DNA of 64,000 bases, from positions 4,340,001 to 4,404,000 of the forward strand of contig NZ_CP092427.2 in NCBI RefSeq assembly GCF_022374875.2, in the 5' to 3' direction. A program made the position numbers and the translations under genes. Positions 15,079-24,421 of this stretch are shown here, one piece after another (positions within the stretch are counted from its first letter, which is position 1; each line of letters starts with the position of its first letter). This stretch comes from Mycolicibacterium rufum (GTDB lineage: Bacteria; Actinomycetota; Actinomycetes; Mycobacteriales; Mycobacteriaceae). A model generated the notes under the pieces. It saw only the letters and a list, made by a program, of their open reading frames with translations. It searched no databases and was not told the DNA's origin.

Positions 15079-17995
15079 GCACGCGGTCGAGCGCGTCGAC
15101 GTAGAAGTCGGCCCCCTCGACGTCGATGCACAGCGGCGGCTTGGTCTTGAGGATGTTCTGGTGATCGCCGGTGGGCTGGATGATCACCCCGAGATCGAGC
15201 ATGCGCTCGCAGATCGCCGCCGTCTCCGCGGTCGCGGGCTCCAACGTCGTTGCGTCCCGGATCATTTCGACACCCAGGTAGAGCCCGACACCGTGCACGG
15301 TGCCGATCAGCGGGTGCCGGTCGCGCAGCCCCTCCAGCCGGGCCTTCAGGTGCGCGCCGACGCGGCGGGCGTTGTCCTGCAGACCCTCGTCGGCCAGCAC
15401 GTCGAGCACGGTCATGCCGATCGCGCACGACAGCGGGCTGCCGCCGGTGGAGGAGAAGAAGTATCCCTGGCTGGCGAACCCTTCGGCCACGGCGCGGCTG
15501 GTGATCACCGCCCCGAGCGGATAGCCGTTGCCGACCGACTTGGCGACCGACACGATGTCGGGCACCGCGTCCTGCTGCTGGAATCCCCAGAACCATTCGC
15601 CGAGACGGCCGTAACCGACCTGGACCTCGTCGGAGATCGCCAGGCCGCCGCCCGCGCGCACCGCGGCGTACACCTGCTGCAGATACCCGTCGGGCAGTGC
15701 CATCCCGCCGGCGTTGCCGTAGACGCTCTCGCAGATGAACCCGGCCGGCGGCCGGCCCTCGGCGATCAGCGCCTCGATCTGGGCGACCGCCTCCCCGGCG
15801 TACCGGGTCGCCTCCGCGCCGCGGTACTTGCCCCGGAAGCTGTTGGGCGACTCCACGGTGTGCACCCAATCCGGCCGGGTGGCAAGCGCATTCGGATTGT
15901 CGGCGGTCGACGTCGACACGGCGTCGGTGCCGTAGGTCCAGCCGTGGTAGGCCTCGCGGACCGCGACGACGTCGCGGCGTCCCGTCGCCGCCGTGGCCAG
16001 CCGGATCGCCAGATCACTGGCCTCCGAACCCGAATTGACCAGGAACACGGTGTCCAGCGGATCGGGGAGCAGGCCGGCCAGTCGCTCGCTGAACTCGACC
16101 ACTGCCGCGTAGTTGAACCGGGAGTTGGTGTTCAGCTTGCGCAGCTGACGGGCCGCCGCCGCGGCGATCCGCGGGTGCGCATGGCCCAGCACGGTGACGT
16201 TGTTGACCATGTCGAGGTAACTGCGCCCAGCCGTGGACATCAGGTAGTGCCTGCGGCCGCGCTCGATCTGCGGGGGTTCGCGGTAGTAGAACTCCTGCAC
16301 GGGCGCGAAACTCGCGTCCCGCCGGGCCAGCAGGTCGCCGGTGTCGGTGCCCGCCTGCAGCGGGTCCAGGCCGAGGAGCGGGCGCGGGTCGCACGTCTGG
16401 GCGAGCCAGCCGGGCGCCAGATCGGTGCTCACGAACGCCGGCGCATCGGGCGCCCCGAGCGGCTGCACGCGCACCTCGATCCGGCCGTCGGCGGATCCGA
16501 TCGGTCGACCGGCGGTCACAGTGCCCGAGGCCGAGCCGTGCGCGCCCGTGACTGTCACTTCGAACTCGTTGCCGCGCAGCGTGATCCGGTCCGACGTCGT
16601 CTCGACGTCGCCGTCCCACGGCGCGGCGAGGGTGGTCTCACCTCCGGTCCAGACGCTGATTCCGGTGGCGACGACGTCGGGGCTGTCCTGACTCAGGCGC
16701 GGGGCACGGCTCAGCCGCGCCTCCCCGAAGCGGGTGACCGCCAGTGCCGCGCCGTCGCGCAACGCGGTGTGCGCCGCGGTGTCCTCCACGTCGGCGGCGA
16801 GCACCCCGGCGGTGTCGAACGCGTCGTCGTACACGTCCGAGGTCGTCGACAGGTCGAGGGTGACGACCTGTCCCGGTTGCGCGGCGATCATCGGCACCGC
16901 CGCCGGCACCGGCGTCGCGGTCCGCGGGAAACCCAGATCGGCCTTGATCACCGCGGCCATCACGGCCATCGGGACCGACGTCGCGATCTCGAAGATCCGG
17001 GACTCCGCGTCGGACTGCTCGGTCAGGTAGTCGTTGTCGGGATCGAGCACGGCCTGCTGCGCTCCGCTGACGATCAGCACGGCGGCACGCACCACGATCA
17101 TCGGCCACAGCGCGTCGCACTCGGCCTCCGAGAGCGGCCGCACCGCGTGGAAGGCACGCACGGCAGGCAGGATCGACGCCGCAGTGGACCCCGCGTGGCC
17201 CAACACCGACGACGCGGTGATCGCCAGTTCGGACACCGCCCAGGTGTGCGACAGATCGCCGAAGTCGATGATCCCGTCCGGGTGGGGCACGCCGTCGACC
17301 CAGGAGGCCACGATGTTGGCGTCGGTCAGATCGATGTGGGCGGCCTGGCGGGGCAGCGCGGGATCGAGCGGCGCGATGTGCGACCACGCGGTGTCCGTCG
17401 CCGCTTCCAGCCGCGCCCGCAGCGCGGTGTCATCGACGTACCTGGCCAGGCCGTCCACCACGTCCTTGCCGAACCGCAGGTCCCACTGCAGGATCCGGTC
17501 CAGGCCCGGGTGGCTGAAGTCCGCCAGGGCTCGGCTCACCCGCCCCGATACGTCACCCAGGCCCGCGACCACCGACGGCGTCAGGTACCCGGTGCCGGCG
17601 AGGGTACCCCCGGGCAGGTAGCGCAGCAGCCGCACGTAAGCGGTTCCGTCGACCAGCCCGTCGACGGGTGTGCACAGTTCGCCCCGGCTGTTGGGCAGCG
17701 GAACCGCCACGCGCAGTGTCGGTTCGGCGTCGGCGATGAGTGCGGCGGCCGCGTCCTGTGCGGCCAGCTCGGTGGCCGTGAACGCGGGGTTGGCGATCTT
17801 GAGTACGCCGGCCACGTCGTCGGTGCCTGCGCCGACGACGAAGTTCTTGTCCTGCTGGCTGCCCAGTGACGTCACCCGCGCGGACAGCCCGTAGTGGGTC
17901 GCCACGAGGTCTTCGGCCTGCGCTTCGGTGACCTGGGGCGCGGGGAGTTCCTGCTGCTGCAGGAAGTTGAAGCCCGCGGTGCGGTGCGCGCTCAC
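15062..17995 (-). CDS. Trimodular APH kinase - M23-like - class III aminotransferase-fold fusion
   Basis: A 977-residue cytosolic protein. Residues about 30-340 are an aminoglycoside-phosphotransferase-type small-molecule kinase with the catalytic loop HIDLTDAN (His220, Asp222, Asn227) and metal motif IIDFGD (Asp244). Residues about 400-520 form a strand-rich M23-like sandwich without obvious zinc ligands. Residues about 570-977 are a PLP fold-type I class III domain with SGSEA and the PLP Lys in VAKSVGNGYPLG (about Lys819). Human homologues of the two ends are hydroxylysine kinase and phospholyases (ETNPPL, PHYKPL), so phosphorylation then phosphate elimination of an amino alcohol is the best guess; simple transamination is the alternative. 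The GTG start overlaps the hydrolase stop (GTGA). Confidence 0.85.
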   Translation of the reverse strand: MSAHRTAGFNFLQQQELPAPQVTEAQAEDLVATHYGLSARVTSLGSQQDKNFVVGAGTDDVAGVLKIANPAFTATELAAQDAAAALIADAEPTLRVAVPLPNSRGELCTPVDGLVDGTAYVRLLRYLPGGTLAGTGYLTPSVVAGLGDVSGRVSRALADFSHPGLDRILQWDLRFGKDVVDGLARYVDDTALRARLEAATDTAWSHIAPLDPALPRQAAHIDLTDANIVASWVDGVPHPDGIIDFGDLSHTWAVSELAITASSVLGHAGSTAASILPAVRAFHAVRPLSEAECDALWPMIVVRAAVLIVSGAQQAVLDPDNDYLTEQSDAESRIFEIATSVPMAVMAAVIKADLGFPRTATPVPAAVPMIAAQPGQVVTLDLSTTSDVYDDAFDTAGVLAADVEDTAAHTALRDGAALAVTRFGEARLSRAPRLSQDSPDVVATGISVWTGGETTLAAPWDGDVETTSDRITLRGNEFEVTVTGAHGSASGTVTAGRPIGSADGRIEVRVQPLGAPDAPAFVSTDLAPGWLAQTCDPRPLLGLDPLQAGTDTGDLLARRDASFAPVQEFYYREPPQIERGRRHYLMSTAGRSYLDMVNNVTVLGHAHPRIAAAAARQLRKLNTNSRFNYAAVVEFSERLAGLLPDPLDTVFLVNSGSEASDLAIRLATAATGRRDVVAVREAYHGWTYGTDAVSTSTADNPNALATRPDWVHTVESPNSFRGKYRGAEATRYAGEAVAQIEALIAEGRPPAGFICESVYGNAGGMALPDGYLQQVYAAVRAGGGLAISDEVQVGYGRLGEWFWGFQQQDAVPDIVSVAKSVGNGYPLGAVITSRAVAEGFASQGYFFSSTGGSPLSCAIGMTVLDVLADEGLQDNARRVGAHLKARLEGLRDRHPLIGTVHGVGLYLGVEMIRDATTLEPATAETAAICERMLDLGVIIQPTGDHQNILKTKPPLCIDVEGADFYVDALDRVLTEGW

Positions 17996-18861
17996 GGCCG
18001 CAGCACGAACGAGACGACGGCGTCGGAGAACGCGTCGTTGTCGTCACCGGCGGCGGTGTGTCCCGCCCCGGACAGTTCGACGAACTCTGCGCCCGGCACC
18101 TTTTCCAGGAATTCGGCCACGGCCTTCTCGCTCACCACGTCGGACAGTTTCCCTCGAATCAACAGAATGGGGATCGTCAGGTCGACCGCCGCCTGCTCGA
18201 GCAGTTCGACCCGCACGAAGGGGTCGTCGTCGGGGGCGGTGAGGAACGCCGGATCCCAGTGCCAGTACCAGCGGCCGTTGCGGTGCCGCAGGTTCTTCTT
18301 CAGTCCCTCGGGGTTGCTCGGCCGCTGCCGGTGCGGCAGGTAGGCGGCCACCGCGTCGGCGGCCTCCTCCAGCGATCCGAACCCGTGCACGTGGCTGAAC
18401 ATGAAATCGCGGATGCGTGCGCTGCCGTCCTTCTCGTACCGCGGGACGACGTCGACGAGAACCAGCCGGGTGACGGACTCGGGCCCCGCCTCGCGAGCGG
18501 CGAGGATGCCGGTGAGCCCGCCCATGCTGGCGCCGATCAGCACGGTCGGGCGGCCGATCTGCTCGAGGACGCGCCGGGTGTCGGCGCACAGTGCCTCCAC
18601 GGTGTACCGGGCGTCGGGAGAGCGGTCGCTGTCCCCGTGACCGCGGCTGTCGAGGGCGACCACGTGCAGGCCGCGGGCGGCGAGCACCTGCCCCGTCTTC
18701 TTCCAGGAGAACCGGTTCTGCCCGCCGCCATGCAGCATCAGCACCGAGGGACGTGACGCGTCGAAGCCGTCGGTCGTCGACGGACGGTTCCATTCGTCGG
18801 CGGTCAGGCTGAGTCCGTCGGCGCCGCGGAACGTCGCGACCACCGAATCGCTGCTGGTCAT
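17992..18861 (-). CDS. Alpha/beta hydrolase
   Basis: A 289-residue alpha/beta-hydrolase with oxyanion region LMLHGGGQNRFSW, nucleophile elbow GASMGG, and catalytic His in GAGHTA; the acid is probably the Asp in GKLSDVV. The family covers esterases, lactonases, haloalkane dehalogenases and C-C hydrolases; the substrate is unknown. The ATG at 18861 is chosen. The stop overlaps the start of the kinase/aminotransferase fusion (GTGA), so the two are translationally coupled and probably act in one pathway. It is divergent from a TetR gene that likely regulates it. Confidence 0.88.
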   Translation of the reverse strand: MTSSDSVVATFRGADGLSLTADEWNRPSTTDGFDASRPSVLMLHGGGQNRFSWKKTGQVLAARGLHVVALDSRGHGDSDRSPDARYTVEALCADTRRVLEQIGRPTVLIGASMGGLTGILAAREAGPESVTRLVLVDVVPRYEKDGSARIRDFMFSHVHGFGSLEEAADAVAAYLPHRQRPSNPEGLKKNLRHRNGRWYWHWDPAFLTAPDDDPFVRVELLEQAAVDLTIPILLIRGKLSDVVSEKAVAEFLEKVPGAEFVELSGAGHTAAGDDNDAFSDAVVSFVLRP

Positions 18862-18953
18862 GCTCACAGGCGTCCTCTCGCTGCCCCCGGGAGTGAGGGT
18901 AGGCGAGCACACGAGTTGCGCCGATCTCGGGTCCCGGGGGCCGATCATGTCCC

Positions 18954-18959
18954 TATATT
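18954..18959 (+). promoter_or_regulatory. candidate -10 (TATATT), leaderless start of TetR
   Basis: TATATT, 7 nt before the GTG at 18967, in a locally AT-rich pocket; no Shine-Dalgarno. Confidence 0.55.
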
Positions 18960-18966
18960 TTCGGTT

Positions 18967-19572
18967 GTGCAAATTGATGCCGGGCACGACGACGATCGTC
19001 GCCGCATCATCGAGGCTGCCTACCGGTGCCTGTCCGAGCCGCACCATGGGCCGATCCGGATGTCGGTCATCTTGGGCAGGGCCGGTGTGTCCAGCCGGGC
19101 CTTCTACCGCCACTTCCGGTCGAAGGACGACCTGTTCCTGGCCCTGCTCCGCCAGGGCGCCGACGACATCGCCGCCCGGGTGGACCGGGTCGCGGCCGCC
19201 GCGGTGGGCAGTCCCGTCGATCAGCTCGCCGCGTGGATCGGTGAGGTGTTCGACCTGATGGTGGATCCCCGTCAGCGCATGCAGATGTCCGTCATCGACT
19301 CCGAGGAGGTGCGCGCCGCGGCGGGATACCGGGAGCTGCGCGAGCAGTCGCACAGAGGGCGGGAACGCTCGCTGACCGAGATCCTGCGGCGCGGCCGGGC
19401 CGACGGCTCCTTCCCGCTGGCCGATCCTGACCACGACGCCGTGGCGATCAGCGCGCTGGTGAGCCGCATCATGACCAGCGTGACGCCCGACGATCTGCAG
19501 GCGGTCAAGCAGGCCCAGAGCCGGCTGCTCGACTTCGCGCTGCGCGCGGTGGGAGCGGTCGCCCGTGAGTGA
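18967..19572 (+). CDS. TetR-family transcriptional regulator
   Basis: A 201-residue regulator with the DNA-binding helix-turn-helix GPIRMSVILGRAGVSSRAFYRHFRSKDDLF. The C-terminal domain is all-helical with no recognisable ligand clue. The GTG at 18967 is chosen because TATATT ends 7 nt before it; longer frames would start inside the promoter. It is divergent from the hydrolase-fusion operon (105-base gap), so that operon is the likely target. No clean palindrome was seen in the gap. Confidence 0.85.
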   Translation: MQIDAGHDDDRRRIIEAAYRCLSEPHHGPIRMSVILGRAGVSSRAFYRHFRSKDDLFLALLRQGADDIAARVDRVAAAAVGSPVDQLAAWIGEVFDLMVDPRQRMQMSVIDSEEVRAAAGYRELREQSHRGRERSLTEILRRGRADGSFPLADPDHDAVAISALVSRIMTSVTPDDLQAVKQAQSRLLDFALRAVGAVARE

Positions 19573-19642
19573 GTCCCAGCGATGAGTTCCTGCCCGCGCG
19601 GCGGTCGGCATGGCGAGACCAACCGACCACGAGGAGACCACC

Positions 19643-20110
19643 ATGCCCGCCATCACCCCGTCGCTGTGGTTCGACGACGGCCTCGAGGACGCGATCGCGT
19701 TCTACACCTCGGTGTTCCCGAACTCGTCGGTCGGACGGATGCACCGCTTCACCGAGGCCGGTCCGGGCACGCCGGGGGAGGTGGTCTCGGCGGAGTTCAC
19801 CCTCGACGGACAACGCTTCATCGGGATCAGCGGCGGCCCGCCGTTCACCGAGGCCGTGTCGTTCACGGTGCACTGCACCGACCAGGACGAGGTCGACCAC
19901 TACTGGGACCGGCTCGTCGAGGGCGGGCAGGAATCCCAGTGCGGCTGGCTGAAGGACCGTTACGGGCTGAGCTGGCAGGTGATCCCGGACCGCCTCCAGG
20001 AGTTGATCGCCGACCCCGACCCGGCGCGGGCGCAGGCGGCGACGAAGGCCATGCTCGGGATGCGCCGGATCGTCATCGCCGAACTCGAGGAGGCGGTGGC
20101 GAACATGTGA
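19643..20110 (+). CDS. PhnB-like VOC-fold protein (3-demethylubiquinone-9 3-methyltransferase-like domain)
   Basis: A 155-residue glyoxalase/VOC-fold protein beginning PAITPSLWFDDGLEDAIAFYTSVFPNS, with the paired block SFTVHCTDQDEVDHYWDRL and CGWLKDRYGLSWQVIP. The family is annotated as PhnB or 3-demethylubiquinone methyltransferase-like but real activities are mostly unknown. GAGGAG lies 7 nt before the ATG at 19643. It follows the TetR gene by 70 bases. A GC-rich hairpin directly after the stop may end this transcript before the mce operon. Confidence 0.8.
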   Translation: MPAITPSLWFDDGLEDAIAFYTSVFPNSSVGRMHRFTEAGPGTPGEVVSAEFTLDGQRFIGISGGPPFTEAVSFTVHCTDQDEVDHYWDRLVEGGQESQCGWLKDRYGLSWQVIPDRLQELIADPDPARAQAATKAMLGMRRIVIAELEEAVANM

Positions 20111-20115
20111 CGTCA

Positions 20116-20133
20116 CCGGGGGTTGCCCCCCGG
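20116..20133 (+). terminator. GC hairpin after VOC-fold gene
   Basis: CCGGGGG and CCCCCGG with a loop of about 4 nt, 6 bases after the stop at 20110. No T-run follows, so it is a weak or non-canonical terminator. The remaining 144 bases up to yrbEA hold the presumed mce promoter (ATATACGG near 20170) and an AGGAAGGA ribosome site. Confidence 0.45.
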
Positions 20134-20277
20134 TCGCCGACTCGTGTTGCCGCGCCACATTTTGGTGATATACGGTCTCCCAGCGTCCTCGCAGATGTAC
20201 CGTCACCCCACACACAACAGGGGGTTGATGGTCGGAGGGCTGTCGTGGTGAACTGCGTGCGAGGAAGGACCGGCTGA

Positions 20278-21045
20278 ATGGTCGCTTCCGACGTCATCGC
20301 CAAACCCGTACGCGCCTTCGGTGGCTTCTTCTCGATGGCCCTCGACACGTTCGTGGCGTTGTTCCAGCCGCCCTTCGCCTGGCGCGAGTTCATCGCTCAG
20401 TCATGGTTTGTCGCGCGGGTGTCGATCCTGCCCACCCTGCTGCTGACCATCCCGTACACCGTGCTGCTCACGTTCATCACGACGATCCTGCTGACCGAGA
20501 TCGGCGCCTCGGACTTCTCCGGAACCGGGGCTGCGCTCGGCACGGTGCGCCAGATCGGGCCGATCGTGACGGTGCTGGTGGTCGCCGGCGCGGGTGCCAC
20601 CGCGATGTGCGCCGACCTGGGCGCCCGCACCATCCGTGAAGAACTCGACGCGCTGCGGGTGATGGGCATCAATCCCATTCAGGCCCTTGTGGTTCCCCGC
20701 GTGCTGGCCGCCATGGTGGTGTCCCTCGCGCTGTCGGCGACGGTGATCCTCGTCGGCCTGACGGGCGCCTACTTCTTCGTCGTCTACATCCAGCATGTCT
20801 CACCGGGAGCGTTCGCGGCGGGGCTGACCCTGCTCATCGGCACCACCGACGTCATCATCGCGTTGGCCAAGGCCGCGCTGTTCGGACTCTCCGCCGGTCT
20901 GATCGCCTGCTATAAGGGCATTTCCGTGCGCGGCGGCCCGGCCGGGGTCGGCAACGCCGTCAACGAGACCGTCGTGTTCACCTTCATGGCGCTTTTCGCG
21001 ATCAACATCGTCGCGACGGCCGTAGCGATCAAGATCACGCAATGA
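20278..21045 (+). CDS. yrbEA: YrbE-type permease A of mce transporter (MlaE family)
   Basis: A 255-residue inner-membrane permease with about five or six helices. It has the MlaE/YrbE cytoplasmic loop motif REELDALRVMGINP (the EExDALxxMG coupling loop that contacts the Mkl-type ATPase) and the C-terminal RGGPAGVGNAVNETVV. It is the first gene of a 10-gene operon (yrbEA-yrbEB-mceA-F and two associated genes) that imports lipids or sterols. AGGAAGGA precedes the ATG. The ATPase is not encoded here, as usual for mycobacteria. Which mce paralogue this is cannot be settled by eye; the sequence is not a close match to recalled YrbE1A or YrbE4A. Confidence 0.93.
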   Translation: MVASDVIAKPVRAFGGFFSMALDTFVALFQPPFAWREFIAQSWFVARVSILPTLLLTIPYTVLLTFITTILLTEIGASDFSGTGAALGTVRQIGPIVTVLVVAGAGATAMCADLGARTIREELDALRVMGINPIQALVVPRVLAAMVVSLALSATVILVGLTGAYFFVVYIQHVSPGAFAAGLTLLIGTTDVIIALAKAALFGLSAGLIACYKGISVRGGPAGVGNAVNETVVFTFMALFAINIVATAVAIKITQ

Positions 21046-21896
21046 CCGTCTCGCGGCCTCATTCCCAGTTCCCGTGGCTCAAGGCCCGGTTCCAGAGCGT
21101 GGCCGGACCGTGGAACGACATCGGTACGCAGACCAAGTTCTACGGCCGCACCCTGCGCTCGGTGGGCTACGTCTTCACCCACTACAGCGTCGAGCTGATT
21201 CGGATCATCGCCCAGATGGGTCTGGGCGCAGGGGCGCTCATCGTCATCGGTGGCACGGTGGCGATCGTCGGCTTCCTGACGGTCACTACCGGCGCGCTGG
21301 TGGCGGTGCAGGGCTACAGCGACTTCTCCACCATCGGTGTCGAGGCCCTGACGGGCTTCGTCTCCGCCTACTTCAACGTGCGTCTCATCGCGCCCGCCAC
21401 CACCGCGATCGCACTGTCGGCGACCATCGGCGCCGGCGCCACCGCCCAGCTGGGCGCGATGAAAATCAACGAGGAGATCGACGCTCTCGAAGTGATGGGC
21501 GTCCGCAGCATCGCGTTCCTCGCCTCCAGCAGGGTGATCGCGGGCTTTCTGGTCGTGATCCCGCTGTACTGCGTCGGTGTGCTGATGGCGTTCTGGGCGG
21601 CGCGCTTCGGCACGACCGTGATCTACGGGCAGTCGACCGGCGTCTACGACCACTACTTCAAGACGTTCCTGAACCCCACCGATCTGATGTGGTCGTTCGG
21701 GCAGTGCATCGTGCTGTCGGTGATCATCATGCTCGTGCACACCTACTACGGCTACACCGCGCGCGGCGGACCGGCAGGCGTGGGCGAGGCCGTCGGTCGG
21801 GCGGTGCGCACGTCCCTGATCGTCTCGGCGTCCGTGTTGGTGCTGCTCTCGCTGGCCGTCTACGGCCAGTCCGGCAACTTCAATCTGGCGGGCTGA
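21042..21896 (+). CDS. yrbEB: YrbE-type permease B of mce transporter
   Basis: A 284-residue partner permease of YrbEA, with the coupling loop NEEIDALEVMGVRS and the C-terminal ARGGPAGVGEAVGRAVRTSL. It carries a longer hydrophilic N-terminus (about 45 residues) than YrbEA. Its ATG overlaps the yrbEA stop (ATGA), giving 1:1 translational coupling expected for a heterodimeric permease. Confidence 0.93.
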   Translation: MTVSRPHSQFPWLKARFQSVAGPWNDIGTQTKFYGRTLRSVGYVFTHYSVELIRIIAQMGLGAGALIVIGGTVAIVGFLTVTTGALVAVQGYSDFSTIGVEALTGFVSAYFNVRLIAPATTAIALSATIGAGATAQLGAMKINEEIDALEVMGVRSIAFLASSRVIAGFLVVIPLYCVGVLMAFWAARFGTTVIYGQSTGVYDHYFKTFLNPTDLMWSFGQCIVLSVIIMLVHTYYGYTARGGPAGVGEAVGRAVRTSLIVSASVLVLLSLAVYGQSGNFNLAG

Positions 21897-21897
21897 C

Positions 21898-23346
21898 ATG
21901 GACGATCACGACGAGGGGCTGCATCCGGCGTGGTACACGCTGATCCTGCTGGTCATCATCGCGGTGGCGCTGTGGCTGACGGTCTCGCTGTTCTTCGGCA
22001 CCTTCAAGTCCCATGAGACGGTCACGCTGACCTCCGACCGCGCCGGTCTGGTGATGGAGACCAACTCGAAGGTGAAGCTGCGCGGCGTGCAGGTCGGCCG
22101 GGTGTCCGCGATCGAAGGCGGCAGCGAGCCGGTGGCGCTGAAGCTCGAGATCGACAAGGACAAGATCGGCCACATCCCGGGCAACGTCGAGGCTCAGATC
22201 CGCGCGACCACGGTGTTCGGCGCCAAGTATGTCGACCTGATCTATCCCCCGGATCCGAAGGGGCAGTTGCAGGCCGGCCAGACCATCCGGTCGCGTAACG
22301 TCACCGTCGAGGCGAATACGGTGTTCCAGAACGTGGTCGCGCTCATCGACCGCGTCGACGTGGCGAAGCTCAACAGCACGTTGTCCGCACTGGCCGACGG
22401 GGTCCGTGGCCTCGGCCCGCAGATCGGTGAGGCCACCACCGCCGCGAATCAGGTTCTGCTGCAACTCAATCCGCGCAGCGACACGATCGCCGAGGACTGG
22501 CGCACGCTGAAGCGCTTCAACGACACCTACAGCGCGGCAGCGGGGGACATTCTCACCACGCTCGACGCGCTGAGCACCACCAGCACGACGATCACCAACC
22601 GGGCCTCGCAGCTGGACACGCTGCTGATGTCGACGATCGGCCTGTCCAACAGCGGGATCAGCCTGCTGGCGCCGAATCAGGCCAACCTGATCAAGGGCAT
22701 CAACGTGCTGCGGCCCACCACCGACCTGCTCTACAAGTACAGCCCCGAGTACACGTGTCTGCTGACGGGCGCCAAGACGCTGCTCGACACGGGCGGATAC
22801 GAGGGCCCGGGCGGCAACGGCCGCACCCTGGTGCTCGACGTCGGGCTGTCGCTGGGCGACGACCCGTACCACTACCCGGACAATCTGCCGATCATCGGCG
22901 CGAAGGGTGGGCCGGGCGGCAAGCCGTCGTGTGGCTCGCTGCCCGACGTGGCCAAGAACTGGCCGGTGCGAAACCTGGTGACCAACACCGGGTTCGGCAC
23001 CGGCATCGACTGGCGGCCCAACCCCGGCATCGGGTTCCCGGCCTGGGCGAACTATCTGCCGACCACCCGGGCAGTGCCCGAACCGCCCAGCATCCGCAAC
23101 CTGTTCGGTGGACCCGCCATCGGGCCGATCCCGTATCCGGGCGCGCCGCCGTACGGGGCGGACCTCTACGCCCCCGACGGCAGCCCGCTGTGGCCGGGGC
23201 TGCCCCCGGCCCCGCCGCCGGGTGCGCCGAGAGAAGGAGGGGCCACACCCGGCTCCGAACCGTTCATCGTCGCCAACCCGGCGCAGATGCAGCCGACCCC
23301 GCTACCGCCGGTTCCGCTCCCACGCGAAGCTGCCCCGTCCCCATGA
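21898..23346 (+). CDS. mceA: Mce family protein MceA
   Basis: A 482-residue cell-envelope protein: an N-terminal transmembrane helix (about residues 12-34), the MCE/MlaD domain (about 38-115, with GLVMETNSKVKLRGVQVGRV), a long helical region, and a Pro-rich C-terminal tail. Six Mce proteins form the hexameric tunnel that carries lipid from the outer mycomembrane to the YrbE permease. The ATG is 1 base after the yrbEB stop. The C-terminal Cys-containing block (EYTCLLTGAK, GKPSCGSLPD) is typical of MceA. Confidence 0.93.
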   Translation: MDDHDEGLHPAWYTLILLVIIAVALWLTVSLFFGTFKSHETVTLTSDRAGLVMETNSKVKLRGVQVGRVSAIEGGSEPVALKLEIDKDKIGHIPGNVEAQIRATTVFGAKYVDLIYPPDPKGQLQAGQTIRSRNVTVEANTVFQNVVALIDRVDVAKLNSTLSALADGVRGLGPQIGEATTAANQVLLQLNPRSDTIAEDWRTLKRFNDTYSAAAGDILTTLDALSTTSTTITNRASQLDTLLMSTIGLSNSGISLLAPNQANLIKGINVLRPTTDLLYKYSPEYTCLLTGAKTLLDTGGYEGPGGNGRTLVLDVGLSLGDDPYHYPDNLPIIGAKGGPGGKPSCGSLPDVAKNWPVRNLVTNTGFGTGIDWRPNPGIGFPAWANYLPTTRAVPEPPSIRNLFGGPAIGPIPYPGAPPYGADLYAPDGSPLWPGLPPAPPPGAPREGGATPGSEPFIVANPAQMQPTPLPPVPLPREAAPSP

Positions 23347-23380
23347 CCACCATCGACTCAGCACAGAGAGGTGTCCCTCG

Positions 23381-24421
23381 ATGCCAGGCCTGACGACCTC
23401 GATCCGGCATGACGCGTGGCGTCTCGCCGTGTTCCTGGCCGTGTGCCTGCTCGGGGTGTTCGGGTTGTTCGCGGTCTTCGGGCAGATGCGATTCGGGGAG
23501 AAGACGCACACCTACCGCGCCGAGTTCACCAACGTGAGCGGTCTCGAGAACGGCGACTTCGTCCGGATCGCCGGGGTCGAGGTGGGGCGCGTCGAAAAGG
23601 TCGCGATCGAACCGGACACCACGGCGCTCGTCGAATTCAGTGCCGACGACACCGTGGTGCTCACCGAGGGCAGCAGGGCGGTGATCCGCTACGACGATCT
23701 CATCGGCGGCCGGTTCCTCGCCCTCGAGGAGGGTGCAGGCAGCACCACGACGCTGAAGCCGGGCGACACCATTCCCATGGCGCGCACCGCGCCCGCGCTG
23801 GACCTCGACGCGCTGATCGGTGGTTTCCGGCCGCTGTTCCGCGCGTTGGACCCCGACCAGGTGAATGCGTTGTCGGGACAGCTCATCTCGGCGCTGCAGG
23901 GCCAAGGCGGCACGATCAACTCGTTCCTGGCCCAGACCGCGGCGCTGACCAGCACGCTGGCCGACCGCGATCAGCTGATCGGGCAGGTGGTCACCAACCT
24001 CAACGTGGTGCTGGGATCGCTGGGGGACCAGAGCGATCAGTTCGCCAAGGCCGTCGACGGTCTGTCCGGACTGGTGGAGACCCTCGAGAGCCGCAGGCAG
24101 GACATCAGCAGCGGGCTGGCCTACACGAACGCCGCGGCGTCGAGCATCGCCGACCTCCTGGCGCAGTCGCGTGAGCCGTTCACCAAGACCGTGAAGGAGA
24201 CCGACCGCGCGTCGGCCATCGTGGTGGCCGACGCGGATTACTTCGACAACCTGCTGAACACGCTGCCCGACGCGTACCAGGCGCTGGCCCGCCAGGGCAT
24301 CTACGGCGACTTCTTCAGCTTCTACCTGTGCGACATCGTGCTCAAACTCAACGGCAAAGGCGGCCAACCCGTGTACGTCAAGGTGGCCGGCCAGTCGACG
24401 GGGAGGTGCGCGCCGAGGTGA
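23381..24421 (+). CDS. mceB: Mce family protein MceB
   Basis: A 346-residue Mce subunit: N-terminal helix (LAVFLAVCLLGVFGLFAVFG), MCE domain (YRAEFTNVSGLENGDFVRIAGVEVGRVEKV), helical region, and the MceB ending FSFYLCDIVLKLNG with a final Cys. It lacks the Pro-rich tail of the other subunits. The ATG at 23381 follows GAGAGG and is 34 bases after mceA; the same frame is open further upstream inside mceA but that part has no Mce character. Confidence 0.92.
   Translation: MPGLTTSIRHDAWRLAVFLAVCLLGVFGLFAVFGQMRFGEKTHTYRAEFTNVSGLENGDFVRIAGVEVGRVEKVAIEPDTTALVEFSADDTVVLTEGSRAVIRYDDLIGGRFLALEEGAGSTTTLKPGDTIPMARTAPALDLDALIGGFRPLFRALDPDQVNALSGQLISALQGQGGTINSFLAQTAALTSTLADRDQLIGQVVTNLNVVLGSLGDQSDQFAKAVDGLSGLVETLESRRQDISSGLAYTNAAASSIADLLAQSREPFTKTVKETDRASAIVVADADYFDNLLNTLPDAYQALARQGIYGDFFSFYLCDIVLKLNGKGGQPVYVKVAGQSTGRCAPR

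Noticed and set aside
15161..17869. 902-residue plus-strand frame opposite the kinase/aminotransferase fusion
   Set aside because: It has no motifs and the Arg/Gly/His bias of an antisense shadow; the opposite strand has intact kinase and PLP motifs.
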